Assembly: GCA_003161495.1 (NCBI GenBank)
Contig: PMOP01000111.1
Span: 8,718-18,566 of the forward strand
Direction: 5' to 3'
Length of the DNA: 9,849 nucleotides
Source: Acidobacteriota bacterium
Lineage (GTDB): Bacteria > Acidobacteriota > Terriglobia > Acidiferrales > UBA7541
Shown: piece by piece, positions 7,068 through 9,849 of the stretch
Layout: the number at the start of each line of letters is the position of its first letter
Numbering within the stretch: the stretch's first letter is position 1
Notes under the pieces: model-generated
Seen by the model: only the letters and a program-made list of their open reading frames with translations
Database searches by the model: none
Told to the model about the DNA's origin: nothing
Position numbers and translations under genes: made by a program

Positions 7068-8291
7068 CTATTCCATGCGTGAAGGTTCAACCATCTTAGG
7101 CGTGACAATTTCCCCTGACCGGTACTGCCCCAGACTTCCAAAAATGATGCTCTCATTTTCCTGCAGGCCGGAAGTAATTTGGACATCGCTTGCGGATTGC
7201 AAGCCCACGGTCACGTCGCGCCGTTCAATTTTGTTTCCCGGTCCCACCACCATCACGACTCCCTTGCCTTCGTTTCCGGCTTGAAATGCCTGCACCGGAA
7301 CGGTCAAGACTTTCGCCACTGCGTGAAGAGGGATTTTCACTGAGGCGTACATTCCAGGGACCAACTGGAATTTGGGATTGGGAACATCCACTTCGGTGTG
7401 CATGGTCCGCGTAGCCATATCGATTTGGTCCGAGAAGCGGATGATTTTTCCTTCAAACGTCCGGTCCATGCCCGAAACGTTGACGGCCACTGTCTCGCCA
7501 ATCTGAATATTGGAAACCGCCCTTTCGGGAACTGGAATCACGAGGCGCAGAAGATCGTTTTGCGAGAGGCGACACAACGCGGAATCGCCCTTGCTGGTTG
7601 ATGCGGTTCCTGCCGGGAGCAGGGCACCCGTAAAGGCATAAATCTGGGTCACTACGCCGTCAAACGGCGCCGTCATGCGCGCGTAATCGAACATGGCCTG
7701 ATCCTTGCCGAGCGCGGCCTTTGCGGCGAGCAATGCTTCCTCGGCAGCGGCCAGAGCCGCTTTCTGCGCGGACACGTCCGCGTCCGCTTCCAGGTCTTTC
7801 CCTTTCGATACGTCGATTTCTTCTTGCGAAATAAGCTCCGGACGCGATTTCTGCACGTCGGCGAGGCGCGAGTACGTGAGATGCGCAACATTATAGGCCG
7901 ATTGCGCCCGATTCAAATCGTCCCGCGCGCGCGTCAACTCCTGGTCGCTGCGGCGAATAGAGGCCTGATCCTGCTGCAATTGTTGTTGGAGTTCGGGGAT
8001 TTCCAATACCGCGAGGATTTGCCCTTGCTTTACGTGGGTTCCATAATCGACGTAAAGTTTCTTGATGTAGCCGGAGACTTTTGCGTACACGTCGACTTCC
8101 TGAAACGGCTCGAATTCCGAAGCGATCTCCAGATTGTCCGCGATGTTTCCTCGCGACACTTTCACGACGGCGGCCACAGGAGCATTGGACCCATCGTCGG
8201 CGGCCGCCTTGTGCCCCTCGCCGCAGCCGATGAGAGCTGCGGAATAAATCAGGAAGATAAATAAGCTCAACATTCTAGGAATACGCTGCAC
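7068..8291 (-). CDS. RND efflux periplasmic adaptor (membrane-fusion protein), lipoprotein
   Basis: A 407-residue adaptor joining the RND pump to the TolC-like channel. The GTG start at 8291 gives a short basic n-region (MQRIPR), a hydrophobic core and the lipobox ALIG-C23, so it is probably anchored as a lipoprotein in the inner membrane facing the periplasm. Domains in order: barrel-sandwich (lipoyl-like) half at about 65-100 (VDVYAKVSGYIKKLYVDYGTHVKQGQIL), a long alpha-helical coiled-coil hairpin at about 100-200 that is rich in Gln, Ala and charged residues, the second lipoyl half (MTAPFDGVVTQIY, 206-218), a beta-barrel at about 245-320 and a membrane-proximal domain to the end. The same frame is open to 8423, but upstream codons lack a ribosome-binding site and would overlap the RraA-like gene. 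The pump follows 24 nt later and the RraA-like gene ends 31 nt before it. Confidence 0.95.
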   Translation of the reverse strand: MQRIPRMLSLFIFLIYSAALIGCGEGHKAAADDGSNAPVAAVVKVSRGNIADNLEIASEFEPFQEVDVYAKVSGYIKKLYVDYGTHVKQGQILAVLEIPELQQQLQQDQASIRRSDQELTRARDDLNRAQSAYNVAHLTYSRLADVQKSRPELISQEEIDVSKGKDLEADADVSAQKAALAAAEEALLAAKAALGKDQAMFDYARMTAPFDGVVTQIYAFTGALLPAGTASTSKGDSALCRLSQNDLLRLVIPVPERAVSNIQIGETVAVNVSGMDRTFEGKIIRFSDQIDMATRTMHTEVDVPNPKFQLVPGMYASVKIPLHAVAKVLTVPVQAFQAGNEGKGVVMVVGPGNKIERRDVTVGLQSASDVQITSGLQENESIIFGSLGQYRSGEIVTPKMVEPSRME

Positions 8292-8298
8292 TGGATAA

Positions 8299-8303
8299 CC
8301 TCC
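8299..8303 (-). promoter_or_regulatory. Ribosome-binding site that sets a GTG start for the adaptor gene
   Basis: GGAGG on the minus strand sits 7 nt before GTG 8291. The nearest in-frame ATG (8273) has no such site, and starting there would remove the basic residues before the lipoprotein signal. GTG 8291 is therefore preferred. Confidence 0.8.
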
Positions 8304-8322
8304 ACGATCTCGTGTCACTGCC

Positions 8323-9042
8323 TCAGGGTTTGAAATTCTTTCTTTTCGCTCTAAGATCGGCCACGTCCGCGCGGAGCTTTTCCAGAGTGAAGGCGCGGGA
8401 CCGGCAGAGTTCAATAATCTCACGCTCTTCGCTGTTCATCCTTTGCGCCACCGCGGGAATCTTTTGCGCGATCTCGAGCGGAATGGTCTGCACTCCATGC
8501 CGATCTCCATGCAGCAGGTCGCCAGACTGTACCGCCATGGGGCCGATATGAAGAGGGCCACCGAAATCACAAATATGTGCGAATGCATGGGAAACCGACA
8601 GGTTTTGAGCGAACATCTGAAACTTGAGCGCTCGCACCGCTTCGACGTTGCGTACTGCGCCGTTCGTCACGAGGCCCACGCATCCAAGCGCCTGCAAGAT
8701 ATTGGCGTGGACGTCGCCAACAAAGGAACCGACACCGGGATGAGGATCCATATCCTCCACAACGAGGACCCGCGGAGCCGGAACACTCAACAGATGATCG
8801 AGCCAATCCAGGCGGTAGTAATAGCTATCCCCTTCCATTGGCGGCTCGGCTGTTCGTACTCGAACGGTGGCCGCATAGCCGACCAAGGGCGAAAAATCCT
8901 CAAAAATGCAGCGAACCGTGGAATCGGTGAATCCCGTATTGCGCAAGCGCACGCCGAATTTTTCGATGGCATTTGCCACGCTGCAGGAATCCAACTGTCG
9001 CAACTCCTCGAGCGTAGACGGCTCTATTTGATTTGAGGTCAT
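8323..9042 (-). CDS. RraA-like protein (HMG/CHA aldolase fold family) with altered metal-site residue
   Basis: A 239-residue cytoplasmic protein of the RraA/'MenG-like' family. The family includes class II pyruvate aldolases that cleave 4-hydroxy-4-methyl-2-oxoglutarate or 4-carboxy-4-hydroxy-2-oxoadipate, and the RNase E regulator RraA. Visible family features are the N-terminal helix with DSCSVANAIEKFG (18-30), GYAATVRV (55-62), the G109-D110 pair, and GLVTNGAVRN (123-132), then a C-terminal SGDLLHGDRHGVQTIP strand-turn (173-188). The family signature GD-x20-RD appears here as GD-x20-RN: Arg131 is kept, but the metal-binding Asp is Asn132 (codon AAC). The last 40 residues are a charged helix. 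ATG 9042 is chosen because AGGAG lies 5 nt upstream; the longer TTG start (9057) would include that site. The adaptor gene starts 31 nt after it, so it may lead the efflux operon. Enzyme activity cannot be assumed. Confidence 0.88.
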   Translation of the reverse strand: MTSNQIEPSTLEELRQLDSCSVANAIEKFGVRLRNTGFTDSTVRCIFEDFSPLVGYAATVRVRTAEPPMEGDSYYYRLDWLDHLLSVPAPRVLVVEDMDPHPGVGSFVGDVHANILQALGCVGLVTNGAVRNVEAVRALKFQMFAQNLSVSHAFAHICDFGGPLHIGPMAVQSGDLLHGDRHGVQTIPLEIAQKIPAVAQRMNSEEREIIELCRSRAFTLEKLRADVADLRAKRKNFKP

Positions 9043-9065
9043 TCGATCTCCTGACAAACATTCCT

Positions 9066-9088
9066 CGCGGAATTTCTCAATTGCCGCG
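9066..9088. promoter_or_regulatory. Imperfect inverted repeat in the leader of the RraA-like/efflux run
   Basis: The arms CGCGGAATT (9066-9074) and AATTGCCGCG (9079-9088) are complementary apart from one extra G, with a 4-nt TCTC centre. The element is 24-46 nt upstream of the RraA-like start codon. It could be a repressor operator or an mRNA hairpin. No regulator gene is in the window to pair with it, so function is a guess. Confidence 0.35.
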
Positions 9089-9313
9089 GGTTAGCTGGCC
9101 GCCCACTGCTCCGGCACGAATACGTGGACTGACGTACGTAACGATTCGGCTTGCCCTAATATGCAGCCACAATAAGAGCGCAGGGCCTCTCATTGTTGGA
9201 TGAATCTGCCCAGCGAGCGGCTTCAAACAAGCTGAGGAGTTTGTCCGTCTCGACAGAAACATTCAGAAATGCGCGCGGCCTCCACTGCCGGCCAATGTTT
9301 AAAGGGAATCAAC

Positions 9314-9331
9314 GCAGGGACGAGGCCCTGC
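9314..9331 (-). terminator. Possible weak terminator after the small membrane-protein gene
   Basis: GCAGGG (9314-9319) and CCCTGC (9326-9331) form a 6-bp stem with a 6-nt loop, 6 nt beyond the TAA stop of the minus-strand gene ending at 9338. No good T-run follows on the minus strand, so this is a weak candidate. Confidence 0.2.
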
Positions 9332-9337
9332 TGTTTA

Positions 9338-9682
9338 TTATGCGGAAGGCGGTGCGCGCAGCGGATGATAGGAAAGAAAGTAAACATCCTTGCCGGACAA
9401 TTGGGTTTCCAGCGGATGCAGGATTCTCGTTGCGATCATCCGCACGGTAATCCTTGACTGAATGGGGTACGGCCTTAGCCCATCCCCGAACAAACATTTA
9501 AACGGCGCGGCAAATTTCGACGAATGCCCTGCTGACATTTCCAGAACGGCCGCTCTCCCTACCGGCCCATTCTGAATTAATATGGGGAGGAAACTCCATT
9601 GCACGATCCCGAGAACCAAAACAATGGATAACAGTATCAGGCAAGCGAGATATCGGCGGCTTGTAGAGCGCTTCAGATTCAT
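9338..9682 (-). CDS. Small putative single-pass membrane protein, unknown family
   Basis: A predicted 114-residue protein that I do not recognise. Residues 1-10 are basic (MNLKRSTSRR). A strong hydrophobic stretch follows at about 11-37 (ACLILLSIVLVLGIVQ and SFLPILI), which fits an uncleaved signal anchor. The rest is a soluble tail with mixed charge and one Cys (in PFKCLFGDG), predicted outside the membrane by the positive-inside rule. The start ATG 9682 has GGAGG 6 nt upstream, and a candidate promoter ends about 45 nt before it. These signals argue that it is real. Against this, codon use has less G/C at third positions than the neighbours, and the tail past residue 45 shows no clear domain, so it may be an orphan gene or a decayed remnant. 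It is divergent from nothing visible and shares the strand of the efflux run. Confidence 0.45.
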   Translation of the reverse strand: MNLKRSTSRRYLACLILLSIVLVLGIVQWSFLPILIQNGPVGRAAVLEMSAGHSSKFAAPFKCLFGDGLRPYPIQSRITVRMIATRILHPLETQLSGKDVYFLSYHPLRAPPSA

Positions 9683-9726
9683 TTGGGGCCTCCGTGGATT
9701 CAACGGGAGGCTATGCTACTGTAACG

Positions 9727-9756
9727 AGGCTAGCACCATGCGAGAAACAGTGTCAA
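9727..9756 (-). promoter_or_regulatory. Candidate housekeeping promoter of the small membrane-protein gene
   Basis: On the minus strand a perfect TTGACA (9756-9751) is followed after 18 nt by TAGCCT (9732-9727, three of six -10 positions). This predicts a start near 9720 and a leader of about 38 nt before ATG 9682, which leaves room for the GGAGG site. The -10 is poor, so the call rests mainly on the -35 and on geometry. Confidence 0.4.
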
Positions 9757-9849
9757 GAATGGAACAGTTGCACTCGTACCCTACAGGCACTCAGAATACG
9801 TCTAAGGGAATTGCTCCATTAGATTTTAAGTAGCTCGAAATGCGCGGAA

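Larger units (their letters stand above)
9043..9337. other. Intergenic region upstream of the RraA-like/efflux gene run
   Basis: About 295 nt between the small membrane-protein gene and the RraA-like gene. Short open frames exist on both strands, but none has a ribosome-binding site or a recognisable protein. It should contain the promoter for the minus-strand run, yet I found no hexamer pair I would defend. It contains ACGTACGT at 9133-9140 and the two small inverted repeats listed separately. Confidence 0.6.

Noticed and set aside
8292..8423. A 44-residue N-terminal extension of the membrane-fusion protein
   Set aside because: It would overlap the RraA-like gene and place the lipoprotein signal internally. 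GTG 8291 has GGAGG at an ideal distance.
9121..9180. Possible -10 (TATTAG or CATATT on the minus strand) for the efflux run
   Set aside because: No acceptable -35 lies 16-18 nt upstream, so I could not defend a promoter here.
9077..9262. A 61-codon minus-strand frame upstream of the RraA-like gene
   Set aside because: It has no recognisable sequence and no ribosome-binding site, and it lies where the promoter and leader of the run should be.
9193..9457. Two overlapping plus-strand frames (85 and 62 codons)
   Set aside because: They overlap in different frames, neither resembles a known protein, and they run across the stop of the small membrane-protein gene.
9582..9833. An 83-codon plus-strand frame at the right end
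   Set aside because: It is antisense to the small membrane protein and its promoter, with no domain and no ribosome-binding site that I could identify.

Overview
The window looks like a chromosomal segment of a moderately GC-rich, diderm, free-living bacterium. Acidobacteriota (Koribacter-like soil lineages) is the best guess. The guess rests on two things: a TGTCATTCCGAG/CTCGGAATGACA palindromic element of a kind I associate with those genomes, and the style of the RND and YVTN proteins. No marker gene proves it, so the taxonomic call is inference.

Layout. Plus strand, 1-1884: the C-terminal 263 codons of a NodT/OprM-type outer-membrane efflux protein, entering from the left edge. After 39 nt comes a secreted seven-bladed YVTN/YncE-type beta-propeller protein. 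The convergent gap at 1885-2026 holds a long imperfect palindrome with a second small hairpin nested in its left half. Minus strand, 9042 down to 2027: a compact gene run transcribed right to left. It consists of an RraA-like protein, a lipoprotein membrane-fusion protein (MFP), an HAE1-type RND pump, a TolC-type outer-membrane channel, and rpiB (ribose-5-phosphate isomerase B). Gaps are 31 nt, 24 nt, a 1-nt overlap (TAATG) and 74 nt. The MFP, pump and channel together form one complete tripartite efflux system across both membranes. rpiB probably also has its own promoter. Minus strand, 9338-9682: a small putative single-pass membrane protein of unknown family, with a good ribosome-binding site and a consensus -35 box upstream. 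No convincing gene was seen in 9043-9337.

How the genes work together. The lipoprotein MFP bridges the proton-driven RND pump and the TolC-like channel to export a substrate that the sequence does not identify. The RraA-like gene leads this cluster and may be its first cistron; its link to efflux is unexplained. The partial NodT-type channel at the left edge is probably the last component of a second, separate efflux cassette whose pump genes lie outside the window.

I found no clearly new system (no CRISPR, transposase, phage or toxin-antitoxin genes, no tRNA or rRNA). The points most worth a second look are the RraA-like protein with Asn in place of the usual metal-binding Asp, the rpiB promoter that appears to leave almost no leader, the pump's altered TM4 and TM10 motifs, the palindromic element, and the small orphan membrane protein.
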